Below, piece by piece: positions 1-8,288 of a stretch of DNA of 64,000 nucleotides (its first letter is position 1; each line of letters starts with the position of its first letter). The position numbers and the translations under genes were made by a program. Under the pieces are notes generated by a model that was given only the letters and a program-made list of their open reading frames with translations, was not told where the DNA came from and ran no database searches. Source of the DNA: Pseudomonas viridiflava (GTDB lineage Bacteria; Pseudomonadota; Gammaproteobacteria; Pseudomonadales; Pseudomonadaceae); NCBI RefSeq assembly GCF_900582195.1, contig NZ_UTHA01000227.1:353452-417451 (forward strand), written 5' to 3'.

Positions 1-212
1 ACCACAAGCGAACGGCGAGCAATGGTAACTCTGACGATGCCAGAGCTTACAGGGCAAGACAGAAAGAGCTGCTTGAGGAGGGACGCCTGATGGACGCTAT
101 TCAGATGGATATCGACGACATCCGGAAGAATTTCGGTAGTAAATATGATGAAGGCATTAAACAAATGTTGGACTATGCCTCCAAACTAGATCCCAACGAT
201 TTCAGGAGGTAG
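1..212 (+). CDS. C-terminal end of a probable polymorphic toxin (partial)
   Basis: The gene begins before the window. The frame ending at the TAG at 210-212 gives about 69 residues, rich in charged helix-forming residues (YRARQKELLEEG, then DIDDIRKNFGSKYDEGIKQM) and ending LDPNDFRR. This style of tail, starting near a His/Lys/Arg stretch (HKRTASNGNSDDARAY), resembles the C-terminal nuclease ends of Rhs or CDI-type polymorphic toxins; that is recollection of the family style, not a search result. The next gene starts on the last base of this stop codon, the tight coupling expected of toxin and immunity genes. The N-terminal delivery part is outside the window, so the secretion route is unknown. 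Confidence 0.5.
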   Translation, partial: HKRTASNGNSDDARAYRARQKELLEEGRLMDAIQMDIDDIRKNFGSKYDEGIKQMLDYASKLDPNDFRR

Positions 213-637
213 TGCGGGTGGACTTTCCATTTTCGATGTTCGGAGCAGTAGGGCCTTTGAATGGAACGTTGTCCAGAGATCAGGTGCGCAGCCTCCTGGG
301 CAACGATTTCGAGGTATTTACCAAAACGGCATTCTCGGTGAACACGACTGATGCGTTCAAACGCCACGACCTGCATGTGTTCTACGACGAGCGGGATGTC
401 GTGAAAGGCGTTGAGTTTTTCGAGAGAAGTACGGTGTCCTGGCAAGGGCACAGACTGGTGGGCGAAAAACTTTCTACCTTGCTGGCATTGTTTCGTGGCA
501 ACGGTGTACGTCCCGACCTGAACGAAGACGGGTTTGACGTGGAAAGTTTTGGCATGAGATTTTACGTTCCAGACCTTGATGACGGCGATGATGCATTAGT
601 AACCACTTTGTATATCGTCCTGCGTTTGGAGAGTTAA
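212..637 (+). CDS. Candidate immunity protein for the upstream toxin
   Basis: A 141-residue acidic soluble protein with no signal peptide or membrane segment. The GTG start at 212 overlaps the stop codon of the preceding frame by one base (TAGTG), and an AGGAGG ribosome site lies inside the end of that frame, so the two are translationally coupled. I do not recognise the family. The small size, acidity and position directly after a toxin-like C-terminus suggest an immunity protein that binds and neutralises the toxin in the cytoplasm; this is inference from context only. It could instead be an unrelated hypothetical protein. Confidence 0.55.
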   Translation: MRVDFPFSMFGAVGPLNGTLSRDQVRSLLGNDFEVFTKTAFSVNTTDAFKRHDLHVFYDERDVVKGVEFFERSTVSWQGHRLVGEKLSTLLALFRGNGVRPDLNEDGFDVESFGMRFYVPDLDDGDDALVTTLYIVLRLES

Positions 638-764
638 TCTTCCGGTTGTTCTGAATAAGCACTACTCCTGCACGGCATATACGCCTCTGGGGGGTACCCC
701 ATCCATTGTCAATGTTGATAGCCGACGCTGGATGGGGCGCAGGTTTAATGTGTTATGCCGTTTT

Positions 765-1505
765 TCAGTCCTGGCCGCCATGGCAGCAACCGGTTTTGGC
801 TTCTCTCTCATACCGATCATGATGCCGCACCCACTCCATGATCTCGTCCTCGTTCCTGCCCTTGGGCGTGAGGTCGAGATAGTTGTAGGCACCGACCAAC
901 ATGTCCAGGCCGCGGGCATACGTTGAGTAGGTGTGGAAGATGTCGCCTTTTTCGTCGCGATAAAACACACTCAACCCCGGCATTTCTTCTTCGGCGCTGT
1001 CAGTCTTTTCGTAGTTGTAAGTAGCTTTTCCGGCCGCGACATCCTCAGCCCGTGAGCAAACACCGAAGTCATAGTTGAAGTCGCAACCCTCTGACGACAC
1101 CCAGTCAAACTTCCAGCCCATCCGCCGTTTAAAGTCCTGGAACTCGTTGAACGGCGCATGCGAAACAGCTACTACCGCGATGTCGTGATGAGCCAGATGC
1201 AGGTTGGCGCCATCAATGTGGTCGCTGAGGAACGAGCAACCCTGGCAGCCTTCCTCCCAGTCCTTGGCAAACATGAAGTGGTAAACCACCAATTGGCTGT
1301 TTTTGCCGAACAGGTCAGCCAGTTTCAATTCGCCGTTCGGGCCCTGGAAGTGGTAGTCCTTGTCGACCTTCACCCATGGCAAGGCGCGACGTTCAGCGCT
1401 GAGGCGGTCGCGTTCTTTGGTGAAGGCTTTTTCGTCGGCGAGGTGTTGTTTACGGGCGGCGAGCCATTCTTCGCGTGATACCACCGGATGATTCTCAACG
1501 TTCAT
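765..1505 (-). CDS. DUF899 thioredoxin-fold family protein
   Basis: A 246-residue protein of the DUF899 family, a thioredoxin-like fold of unknown substrate. The sequence shows the family hallmarks: an N-terminal helical segment with SREEWLAARKQHLADEK, a central YHFMF block followed by CQGCSF, then AVVAVSHAPFNEFQDFKRRMGW and a C-terminal FHTYSTYARGLD block. No signal peptide is visible, so it should be cytoplasmic. A GGAGAAATCATC ribosome site precedes the ATG at 1505. It is monocistronic. The CxxC-like pair in CQGC suggests thiol chemistry, but the reaction has not been deduced here. Confidence 0.85.
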   Translation of the reverse strand: MNVENHPVVSREEWLAARKQHLADEKAFTKERDRLSAERRALPWVKVDKDYHFQGPNGELKLADLFGKNSQLVVYHFMFAKDWEEGCQGCSFLSDHIDGANLHLAHHDIAVVAVSHAPFNEFQDFKRRMGWKFDWVSSEGCDFNYDFGVCSRAEDVAAGKATYNYEKTDSAEEEMPGLSVFYRDEKGDIFHTYSTYARGLDMLVGAYNYLDLTPKGRNEDEIMEWVRHHDRYEREAKTGCCHGGQD

Positions 1506-1680
1506 GATGATTTCTCCTGCGGGGTTGAAACCGTCTGTTTCAGACTAGTCGTTTAACCCTGCTGGAAATCGACAGACCGCCGGTCGGTCGCCTCGGGAAA
1601 TGCGGCTGAACGGCTGGGAACCGCTCAGGTCACAACCTATGAACGCGCCATAAATCACGCGCACCGGAGGTTGGATCAGG

Positions 1681-2073
1681 ATGACGACTTATAACTGGGA
1701 TTTGATTGAACGCTTGCTGCACGAAGTGCAGAACAGTGCTGGCGAAAGTTTCGCTCCTCGAAAATATGCCGAGGATTACGCGGCGGAGAAAGCCAGCGCC
1801 GGTGAGCCGATCGAGAATCTGGATCACCTTAAAACGGTGGCCTGCGACTATGAAAGGTTGCTGCTCTTGCGCGGTTACATCGCACCGCGTCCGGATGAAG
1901 AGGGCAGCACGGGAAACAACTTTGTGCTGACACCACGCGGTTCCAGCCTGCTGAGCCTGCTCGACAGCAGCATTCCCGGCAATGATCATCCGCGTCAGGT
2001 GCTGGATGAGCAGGAGGATGCGCTTGACGAGGCAACCTTCGATGAAGTGGCGTCTAAAGCCCAGATCGCCTGA
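1681..2073 (+). CDS. Conserved hypothetical protein, winged-helix-like
   Basis: A 130-residue soluble protein. The order of helices (WDLIERLLHEVQ; LDHLKTVACDYERLLLLRGYIAPRP) followed by a short strand pair ending in FVLTPRGSSLLSLL resembles small winged-helix proteins of the DUF2513 type, in which the final strand carries the words LT..G. That comparison is by eye. The acidic C-terminal tail (residues about 105-130) is probably disordered. A GGAGG site lies a few bases before the ATG. It stands alone between a DUF899 gene on the other strand and a REP pair, so context gives no function. Confidence 0.7.
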   Translation: MTTYNWDLIERLLHEVQNSAGESFAPRKYAEDYAAEKASAGEPIENLDHLKTVACDYERLLLLRGYIAPRPDEEGSTGNNFVLTPRGSSLLSLLDSSIPGNDHPRQVLDEQEDALDEATFDEVASKAQIA

Positions 2074-2089
2074 GATCAATGTATCCCCA

Positions 2090-2178
2090 TGTGGGAGCGA
2101 GCCTGCTCGCGAATACGGTCTGTCAGTGACATTTGAGGTAACTGATGCACCGCTTTCGCGAGCAGGCTCGCTCCCACA
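2090..2178. repeat. REP pair (inverted)
   Basis: Two arms of the window's commonest repeat, TGTGGGAGCGAGCCTGCTCG at the left and its complement at the right, with about 40 bases between. It lies between the ends of the 1681 gene and the 2195 lipoprotein gene, so it can form a large hairpin in either transcript. Confidence 0.9.
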
Positions 2179-2194
2179 TTGATCTTCGTTTTAG

Positions 2195-3064
2195 TCAGGT
2201 TTTTTGCGCGGCCTTGAGGCATTTGAGTTCGTTGAAGTCCTTACGCACACCCTCGATCTTCTTCAACAGCCGCTGACGCTGTTGCGGCGTACTCTCGGCC
2301 ATCAAGTCCACCGCCAGCGAGCGCCCCTGCGCTTCAGTTTCGGCGAAGGCCTTGCGGTAATCCGCTGTCCATAAACTCTCGCGATTGACTAGAAGCGTCT
2401 CGATTCTCTGTGGGAATTCGGGACTTTTGCCTTGGGCTACGGCAGCACTGAACTGCTTCTGCCAATGGGCGCGATTGGCGATCCATTGGGTGTACTGATC
2501 GCCCAGGGCGGTCGACCACGCCATGACCCGCTGTTCTTGCGTGGCGCTCAAGGGGCCGAGCCAGTCGTTCAGGCGTTTGACCATGCGCGCGCCACGCTCG
2601 GCAATTTGCTGGTCAAGCGGTGGTTTGATGTATTCCTGCTGACGCTTGCGCAGATCCTTGGCAAACGCGTCATTCATCTCGGCCACTTGCTTGTCATCCA
2701 GACCTTGCAACAACTCGATGGCGGACGGGGTGATCTCTCGAGCGGTTTCGGCAATGGCCTGCTTGGCTTCCGTCGTGCGCGCCTGTAACGCGGCATCGGT
2801 GACCTGATTGGTTTCGACCATGGTCTGCAGGCGATCAAGCCAGTCCAGATAACCCGGCAATTGCGTGGTGCAATGCCAGCTCAGGTGGTCCTTGAGGCGT
2901 TCGTTGAACCAGTCTTTCTGCTCGCCGTTCATGTCCAGGTAATCACCGAGCGTCCACGGAATAATGACGTCGAGATTGCGATAGGCCAGGCCGACGCGAC
3001 TGCAAGCGCCGAGGGCGAGGGTAAAGATCAGTAGAGCGGCGATGTGCTTGAACCAGCGAGACAT
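2195..3064 (-). CDS. DUF6279 family lipoprotein
   Basis: A 289-residue protein starting with a lipoprotein signal peptide: Lys/Arg region, hydrophobic stretch, then the lipobox LGAC with Cys at about residue 21. The mature part is highly helical with paired segments YLDMNGEQKDWFNERLKDHL and several Trp/Arg-rich helices. This matches the DUF6279 lipoproteins that are common in Pseudomonas. No Asp follows the Cys, so outer-membrane sorting is plausible. Function is unknown. The neighbouring TorF-like gene is on the same strand with about 80 bases between, so the two may be co-transcribed. Confidence 0.82.
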   Translation of the reverse strand: MSRWFKHIAALLIFTLALGACSRVGLAYRNLDVIIPWTLGDYLDMNGEQKDWFNERLKDHLSWHCTTQLPGYLDWLDRLQTMVETNQVTDAALQARTTEAKQAIAETAREITPSAIELLQGLDDKQVAEMNDAFAKDLRKRQQEYIKPPLDQQIAERGARMVKRLNDWLGPLSATQEQRVMAWSTALGDQYTQWIANRAHWQKQFSAAVAQGKSPEFPQRIETLLVNRESLWTADYRKAFAETEAQGRSLAVDLMAESTPQQRQRLLKKIEGVRKDFNELKCLKAAQKT

Positions 3065-3143
3065 GGGCGAATCCTTGCGTAAGCCTGGCTTCGAGGGGAC
3101 TGATTCCTATGTGAACGCAGAATGATCCCGGCAGTTCAGCCGA

Positions 3144-3860
3144 TCAATAGAACGCGCGCGCAGCCTTGAGCGTGACGAGGCCGTCACACTCGCTGTTGTG
3201 CCCGGAATAGGCTGAGCAATCGCTGCCGCTGAGGCTGGAATTGCTGTAGATCAGGTCGAGATCGATACCCATGAACGGTCGGGACAATTTCACCGACCAG
3301 TCGGTAAAACTGCTGACATAACCACCGTCCACGGCGACAGGCGTGTTCAGTTGGTGGGTGGTGTATTTCATGCTGACGCCGATGCCGAACGGCTGGTTGC
3401 CGCCAAGATCGGCAAACAAGGTGTTGTTCTGTTTATCCGGGTCGTTGCTGAAGGCCACGCCGAAACGACTGCCGAGCAGGCTCAGACCACCGAACAGTTC
3501 CTGGCTGTCGAGGGTATCGACCTTGGGATAGCTGTAGTGGATCATCCCGACTTCGTAGCCGAGGGTCTGATCGAAAGGTTGTTTAAAGCCGACGTAGGAA
3601 TCGATTTCGAGGTTCTTGCCCGGTGAGATGCCCATGCTCGGTGCGTACTGGCCGACATAGAGGCCGCTGTCGTGGCTCAGGTCGAGGCCGCCATGGAAGG
3701 AGCCGACTGCCGCCGGTTTGACCAGGCCTTGGGCCATGCTGCGTGTCGGCGTAGTGCCGAGCTTGAGATCGAAGTCGCCGAGTTCACGCTGGAAAATCTG
3801 CGCGTGCGCGGTCGCATTGGCTAGAAGGCCTACGATTAATAAACAGGATGATTTGCGCAT
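3144..3860 (-). CDS. TorF family putative porin
   Basis: A 238-residue protein with a signal peptide cleaved after AHA (about residue 20). The rest is made of alternating hydrophobic strands (GGLDLSHDSGLYVGQYAPSM, EIDSYVGFKQPF, GYEVGMIHYSYP) and it ends in ...ARAFY with a C-terminal aromatic residue, as in outer-membrane beta barrels. This fits the TorF/Gcw_chp family of small putative porins. Two cysteines near the C-terminus (SDCSAYSGHNSECDG) could form a periplasmic or surface disulfide. It follows the DUF6279 gene on the same strand in reverse order of position, so it would be transcribed first. Confidence 0.78.
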   Translation of the reverse strand: MRKSSCLLIVGLLANATAHAQIFQRELGDFDLKLGTTPTRSMAQGLVKPAAVGSFHGGLDLSHDSGLYVGQYAPSMGISPGKNLEIDSYVGFKQPFDQTLGYEVGMIHYSYPKVDTLDSQELFGGLSLLGSRFGVAFSNDPDKQNNTLFADLGGNQPFGIGVSMKYTTHQLNTPVAVDGGYVSSFTDWSVKLSRPFMGIDLDLIYSNSSLSGSDCSAYSGHNSECDGLVTLKAARAFY

Positions 3861-4066
3861 GCGTCACTCCATGAACAGCGAGGGCAGGGCGGCGGGCCTG
3901 CTGAAACGCTTGATCTAGACGCGTGCAAGGATACCGGCGAATGCTCGGCATTGAAGGCCGTTCGTCGATTTAAAAGGATTTTTTGTTTAATGCGGGGGGA
4001 TGGTGCGCGGTGCCAGTCCAGGCGCTTCGAAGCTCAAAGCGCCTCTGGACGGGTGTAAACCGGGTG

Positions 4067-4255
4067 TTACTTCTTGCCCAGGCTGATCTGCTTGGACGGG
4101 CCGAATGTCTGGCCACTGACGCCTTTGGCAATTTGCTGGATCTCGCCGCCGGACTTGAGGAACGCTGCGATCTGATCGTTGATCGATTCGCTGGTTTCAA
4201 CGGCTGGAGCAGGCTTTGCTTTGCTGGTGGATGCTTTTACACGCATGGCGGCCAT
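4067..4255 (-). CDS. Small conserved protein with a SutA-like C-terminal motif
   Basis: A 62-residue basic protein. I chose the ATG at 4255 because ACAGG lies just upstream; an alternative ATG at 4246 removes three residues. The N-terminal third is Ala/Pro/Lys-rich and probably disordered; the C-terminal half contains INDQIAAFLKSGGEIQQI then KGVSGQTFGPSKQISLGKK. The FLxxGGxIQxI block resembles the C-terminal motif of the RNA-polymerase-associated regulator SutA, although the acidic N-terminus of SutA is missing. A role in transcription is therefore only a suggestion. It is monocistronic. Confidence 0.65.
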   Translation of the reverse strand: MAAMRVKASTSKAKPAPAVETSESINDQIAAFLKSGGEIQQIAKGVSGQTFGPSKQISLGKK

Positions 4256-4595
4256 TAACCTGTAGAAAAGTAACTCGGCCAGGCATCGTACAGGAATAAC
4301 TTGACAATTGCTTGGTAAATATCCCCCGGAATAACCCACCGCTGTGCTGCATTATTCGCGATTTAATATGCGATATATCCGGCTAACCTGCTGTTTTAAA
4401 TAAGAACATTCAGGCTTGGAGGCATTGAGATATTCATCCGCGAGCGGTGGTGCCTGCCTGACGAGCGGCACCTCAACCCAGCCGCGCACAAGGAAAATCA
4501 AGGCGTTACGCTAATTTCCGACGCGTGCGGATCTGCCGCCCGACGGCCACGCCAAAAACGGGTAGAATGCCGCCCACGCAATGAGGGTTCTGGAA
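4256..4595. other. Intergenic space without a gene
   Basis: Divergent region between the SutA-like gene and the S1 protein gene. A TAGAAT sequence at 4563-4568 is a plausible -10 element for the rightward gene, about 28 bases before its start; no good -35 is visible. AT-rich bases around 4340-4400 may serve the leftward promoter. I see no further structured element. Confidence 0.5.
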
Positions 4596-5432
4596 ATGGC
4601 TTTAGTCGGGCGTTACAACAGTTTGCAAGTGGTTAAACACACTAACTTCGGTTTATATCTGGACGGCGGTGCTGACGGCGAGATTCTTTTGCCGAATCGT
4701 TATGTTCCGAAAGATATTCCTACCGAAGATGAAGATTGGCTCAACGTATTTGTTTATCTGGACAGCGAAGACAAACTTCTCGCCACCACGGAAAAACCAA
4801 AAGTTCAGGTCGGCGAATTTGCCAGTCTGAAAGTCGTTGAAGTCAACAGCATCGGTGTGTTCCTCGATTGGGGGCTGCCGAAGGATCTGTTGCTGCCGTA
4901 TTCCGAAGAAAAGCGCCAGATGACCGCCGGCGAATACTGCGTGGTGCATGTCTACCTCGACAAGCACACCCGCCGTATCACCGCCACTGCGCGTCTGGAT
5001 CGCTACCTCGACAAGACCCCGGCCAACTACAGCCAGGGTCAGGAAGTTGATCTGCTGGTTGCCGAAGCCACCGACATGGGCTTCAAGGCGATCATCAACA
5101 ACAAGCACTGGGGTTTGATTCACAAGAACGAAATCTTCAAGTTCATGCGCGCCGGCATGAGCGAGAAAGGCTACATCAAGGAAATCCGTGCCGACGGCAA
5201 GATCGCCCTGAGCCTGCAACCGGTTGGCCAGGAAGCGGCCAGCAGCCTGAACTCGAAGATCCTCGCCAAGTTGCGCGACAACAGCGGCACGCTGCCGGTC
5301 AGCGACAAGAGCGATCCGGCGTTGATCAGCAGCCTGTTCGGCGTCAGCAAAGGCAACTTCAAAAAGGCCATCGGTGCGCTGTACAAGGAAGGCAAGATCG
5401 TCATTCATGCCGATCGCATTGAACTAACCTGA
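4596..5432 (+). CDS. S1 RNA-binding protein, CvfB/YitL type
   Basis: A 278-residue protein of the CvfB family. Tandem S1-like OB folds cover residues 1-210: MALVGRYNSLQVVKHTNFGLYLD, a second starting VQVGEFASLKVVEVNSIGVFLDWG, a third with GFKAIINNKHWGLIHKNEIF. A C-terminal winged helix follows (LISSLFGVSKGNFKKAIGALYKEGKIVI). CvfB-type proteins bind RNA and affect gene expression. I prefer the ATG at 4596 to the in-frame ATG at 4581 because GAGG at 4583-4586 sits at normal distance from it. The next gene begins 46 bases after the stop and may be co-transcribed. Confidence 0.88.
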   Translation: MALVGRYNSLQVVKHTNFGLYLDGGADGEILLPNRYVPKDIPTEDEDWLNVFVYLDSEDKLLATTEKPKVQVGEFASLKVVEVNSIGVFLDWGLPKDLLLPYSEEKRQMTAGEYCVVHVYLDKHTRRITATARLDRYLDKTPANYSQGQEVDLLVAEATDMGFKAIINNKHWGLIHKNEIFKFMRAGMSEKGYIKEIRADGKIALSLQPVGQEAASSLNSKILAKLRDNSGTLPVSDKSDPALISSLFGVSKGNFKKAIGALYKEGKIVIHADRIELT

Positions 5433-5478
5433 GCCTTGGGTGGCCCATGTTGCATGGGGCACACACGAGGTCGGGTCG

Positions 5479-5877
5479 ATGAAAAAAGCGCTGATTGCCT
5501 ACGTTGCCACGCTGGTGACGTTTCTGTTGCTCGACGGTATCTGGCTCGGCCTGTTGATGGCGCCGACCTATCGTGAACTGCTGGGTTCGCTGATGCTTGA
5601 AAAACCGCTGCTGGTTCCGGCAGCGGTTTTTTATTGCCTGTATGTTTTTGGCAGCGTGGTGTTTGTGGTGCTGCCGGCGGCGACCTGGCAGTGGGCGGCA
5701 AAGCGGGGTGCGTTGTTGGGGCTGGTGGCGTATGGCACGTATGACCTGACCAACTGGGCGACGTTGCGCGGCTGGTCGGTGCAGGTGACGTTGATGGATT
5801 GGGCGTGGGGGACGTTTGCCACGGCAGTGGCTTGTGCTGTTGGTTTTTTGTTGGCGAGGCGGTTTGCCACGGTCTGA
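5479..5877 (+). CDS. DUF2177 integral membrane protein
   Basis: A 132-residue protein with four predicted membrane segments (residues about 5-25, 45-68, 75-95, 105-128). The blocks LDGIWLGLLMAPTYRELLG and GLVAYGTYDLTNWATLRGWS are characteristic of the DUF2177 family. Start at the ATG at 5479 because GAGG lies eight bases before it; the longer in-frame start at 5440 would add a charged extension. It follows the S1 gene at short distance. Function is unknown. Confidence 0.85.
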   Translation: MKKALIAYVATLVTFLLLDGIWLGLLMAPTYRELLGSLMLEKPLLVPAAVFYCLYVFGSVVFVVLPAATWQWAAKRGALLGLVAYGTYDLTNWATLRGWSVQVTLMDWAWGTFATAVACAVGFLLARRFATV

Positions 5878-5909
5878 TCCGAAATGCGGGTTGGCGGTGC
5901 GGACCTCTT

Positions 5910-5970
5910 CGCGAGCAAGCTCGCTCCCACAGGGAAATGCGTTCAATTGTGGGAGCGAGCTTGCTCGCGA
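5910..5970. repeat. REP pair (inverted)
   Basis: CGCGAGCAAGCTCGCTCCCA on the left and its complement on the right, about 20 bases apart, just after the DUF2177 stop codon. Confidence 0.9.
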
Positions 5971-6125
5971 ATGGCGGCGCAGCCGACAGCCATTCACCCC
6001 TGCCGCCACTGAAGAGCTAAATGTCTTTTCCAGGCGGCTTTTTCCGTCTGACTGATTGATAATCCCCAGCACTGTTTTCTGACCATTGGATGGCCTGCCA
6101 TGTTGTGTGTGTTCGAGGTGTTGCG

Positions 6126-7058
6126 GTGATTGTCGAGCGGCGCAGTGCCGACAGTTTTGCCTTGCAGGTGATGATTGGCCTCTGCCTGATCTGGGGCGTG
6201 CAGCAAGTGATGATCAAATGGGCGGCGCCGGACATCGCGCCTGTCATGCAAGCGGCCGCGCGCTCGGGGATCTCTGCGTTGCTGGTGGGGCTGCTGATCT
6301 GCTGGAAGGGCGGCTGGGATCAGGTCGGCAACACCTGGCGCGGTGGCTTGCTGGCCGGTGCGCTGTTCGGTCTGGAGTTCTTCTTCATCGCCGAAGGTTT
6401 GCAGCTGACCACCGCCGCACACATGTCGGTGTTCCTCTACACCGCACCGATTTTCACCGCGTTGGGTGTGCATTTTCTGCTGGCCAGCGAGCGTCTGCGA
6501 CCGTTGCAATGGCTGGGTATTCTGCTCGCGTTCATTGGCATTGCGATTGCCTTCGCCGGCGGCGTGTCGTGGGACAACCTCGACCGGCGCATGCTGCTCG
6601 GCGATGCCTTTGGCGTATTGGCCGGCGCCTGTTGGGGTGCGACCACGGTGGTCGTGCGCGCCTCGCGGCTGTCGGAAGCACCGGTGACGCTGACCCTGTT
6701 CTATCAATTGATCGTTGGCTTCGTCGGGCTGCTCTTGATCGCGCTGTTCAGCGGCCAGATCACTCACGTCAGCCTGACCACCGTGGCGCTGGCCAGCGTG
6801 CTGTTCCAAGGGCTGGTGGTGTCGTTCTTCAGTTACCTGATCTGGTTCTGGCTGCTGCGCCGGTATCTGGCAGCCAACCTCGCGGTGTTTTCATTCATGA
6901 CGCCGTTGTTCGGCGTGACCTTTGGCGTGCTGCTGCTCGGCGAACAACTGAGCGTGAACTTCGTCATCGGTGCTGTGCTGGTGCTGCTCGGCATCACTTT
7001 TGTCAGCGCCGAGCAGTGGCTGCGTCGGCGTTTGCGCAAGGCGCTGGGCCAGCGCTAG
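6126..7058 (+). CDS. EamA-family (DMT) transporter
   Basis: A 310-residue inner-membrane protein with about ten membrane helices in two EamA halves (residues about 10-135 and 150-290). The typical words FGLEFFFIAEGLQLTTAAHMSVFLYTAPIF in the first half and SYLIWFWLLRRYLAANLAVFSFMTPLFGVTFGVLLLGE in the second are present. I chose the GTG at 6126 because CGAGG precedes it by seven bases; an ATG at 6090 is in frame but has no ribosome site. The substrate of these drug/metabolite exporters cannot be read from the sequence. The 3' end overlaps the convergent MFS gene by 56 bases. Confidence 0.88.
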   Translation: MIVERRSADSFALQVMIGLCLIWGVQQVMIKWAAPDIAPVMQAAARSGISALLVGLLICWKGGWDQVGNTWRGGLLAGALFGLEFFFIAEGLQLTTAAHMSVFLYTAPIFTALGVHFLLASERLRPLQWLGILLAFIGIAIAFAGGVSWDNLDRRMLLGDAFGVLAGACWGATTVVVRASRLSEAPVTLTLFYQLIVGFVGLLLIALFSGQITHVSLTTVALASVLFQGLVVSFFSYLIWFWLLRRYLAANLAVFSFMTPLFGVTFGVLLLGEQLSVNFVIGAVLVLLGITFVSAEQWLRRRLRKALGQR

Positions 7059-8184
7059 TCGACTGCATCGCCAGACCGCCGGCAATCAGCAAGCCGCTGC
7101 CGGCGATTACCAGCGCCGGCTGCAGGCCGCCGCTGAAATGGCTGCTCAACGCCGCCAGCAACGGGCCGCTGAGTTGGCCGACGGCGAAGCACGCGGTGAG
7201 CATGCCGGCGTTGCGCTGGGTGGCGTGCGGCGCCAGTTCCCGCGAGCGCTGCATGACCAGTTGCATGCAGGCCAGAAATGGCGTGCCACACAGGATCACC
7301 CCCAATGCGAGGCCGATGCCGCTGCCCAGCAGACAGGCAAAGACACCGGCCGCTTGCAGCCACAGCGTCGCCATTAACCAGTGGCGCGTTGTTTCGGGAT
7401 CGTGACGCCGCAGACTCACCAGCAACACGCCAAGCGCCGCGGCCAGACCGAAACAAGGCCAGAACAGGTCAGCCTGCCATTCCCCGTGAAATTGCGCTGT
7501 GGCCATTTGCGACAGGAAGGTCGCCGGAATGATGTAGCCGACGCCGTACAGCGCATAAATCATGGCCAACCGCCCGATGCCCCGATTCGATGGACTGACC
7601 GGCGCTGCAACCATCGTCGGCGTTGCGACGGGCGTTGGCAGAATCCGCCAGACGCCCAGCATCATCACCAGCGCAACTGCTGCATAAATCAGCCACAACG
7701 TCGCGGACGTCTGCTGCAGCAGATGTGAGACCAGCGCCAACAAACCCGTGAGAAAAATCCCCAAACCCGGTCCGGCAAATACCAACGCGCCCAGCCGTGG
7801 CCGACCTGCCGCCGCTGCCAGCGGCTGACTCAACGAGGTGATCATCACCAGGACCCAGGCGCTTGCTACCCCGGTGCCGAAGCGCAACAGCAAGTGCGAC
7901 CAGAAGCCATTGGCCCAGAACGACGCCAGCGTCAGCAGCACGCACAGCCACAGGCCGCCATGCAGGCGCCGCTGAACCTGCTGCGGGCGATGGGCGAACA
8001 TCGCATCCACCGCGCCCAGCAAGTAACCGAGGTAGTTGGCCGCTGCAATCAGACCAGCGGCTGTCAGGTCGATCTGGCCTTCGCTGAGCAGGTGCGGCAT
8101 TTGCGGGGTGAGGGCGAAGCGCCCGATGCCCATGGCCATCATCAGGGCCACGAAGCAGGCGGATAAGCGAATCAGGGGCGACAT
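7003..8184 (-). CDS. YbfB/YjiJ family MFS transporter
   Basis: A 393-residue protein with twelve predicted membrane helices. The start (ACFVALMMAMGIGRFALTPQMPHLL) with GxGRFxxTPxxP is the signature of the YbfB/YjiJ subfamily of the major facilitator superfamily. It is divergent from the LysR regulator gene starting at 8289, a common arrangement in which the regulator controls the transporter. The 104-base region between them holds AT-rich sequence (TTTAAAATTGAATAATAG) suited to a promoter. The C-terminal tail (about 20 residues, Ala-rich) lies antisense to the end of the EamA gene. The substrate is unknown. Confidence 0.87.
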   Translation of the reverse strand: MSPLIRLSACFVALMMAMGIGRFALTPQMPHLLSEGQIDLTAAGLIAAANYLGYLLGAVDAMFAHRPQQVQRRLHGGLWLCVLLTLASFWANGFWSHLLLRFGTGVASAWVLVMITSLSQPLAAAAGRPRLGALVFAGPGLGIFLTGLLALVSHLLQQTSATLWLIYAAVALVMMLGVWRILPTPVATPTMVAAPVSPSNRGIGRLAMIYALYGVGYIIPATFLSQMATAQFHGEWQADLFWPCFGLAAALGVLLVSLRRHDPETTRHWLMATLWLQAAGVFACLLGSGIGLALGVILCGTPFLACMQLVMQRSRELAPHATQRNAGMLTACFAVGQLSGPLLAALSSHFSGGLQPALVIAGSGLLIAGGLAMQSTSAGPAPCANADAATARR

Positions 8185-8288
8185 GGTCGGAACTCTTTTG
8201 AAGGATCAATGACCGTTAGGCTAGGACTGATTGACTTTCTTTAAAATTGAATAATAGTGAGTAACTTGTTCTGTTATGGAGAAAGGTT

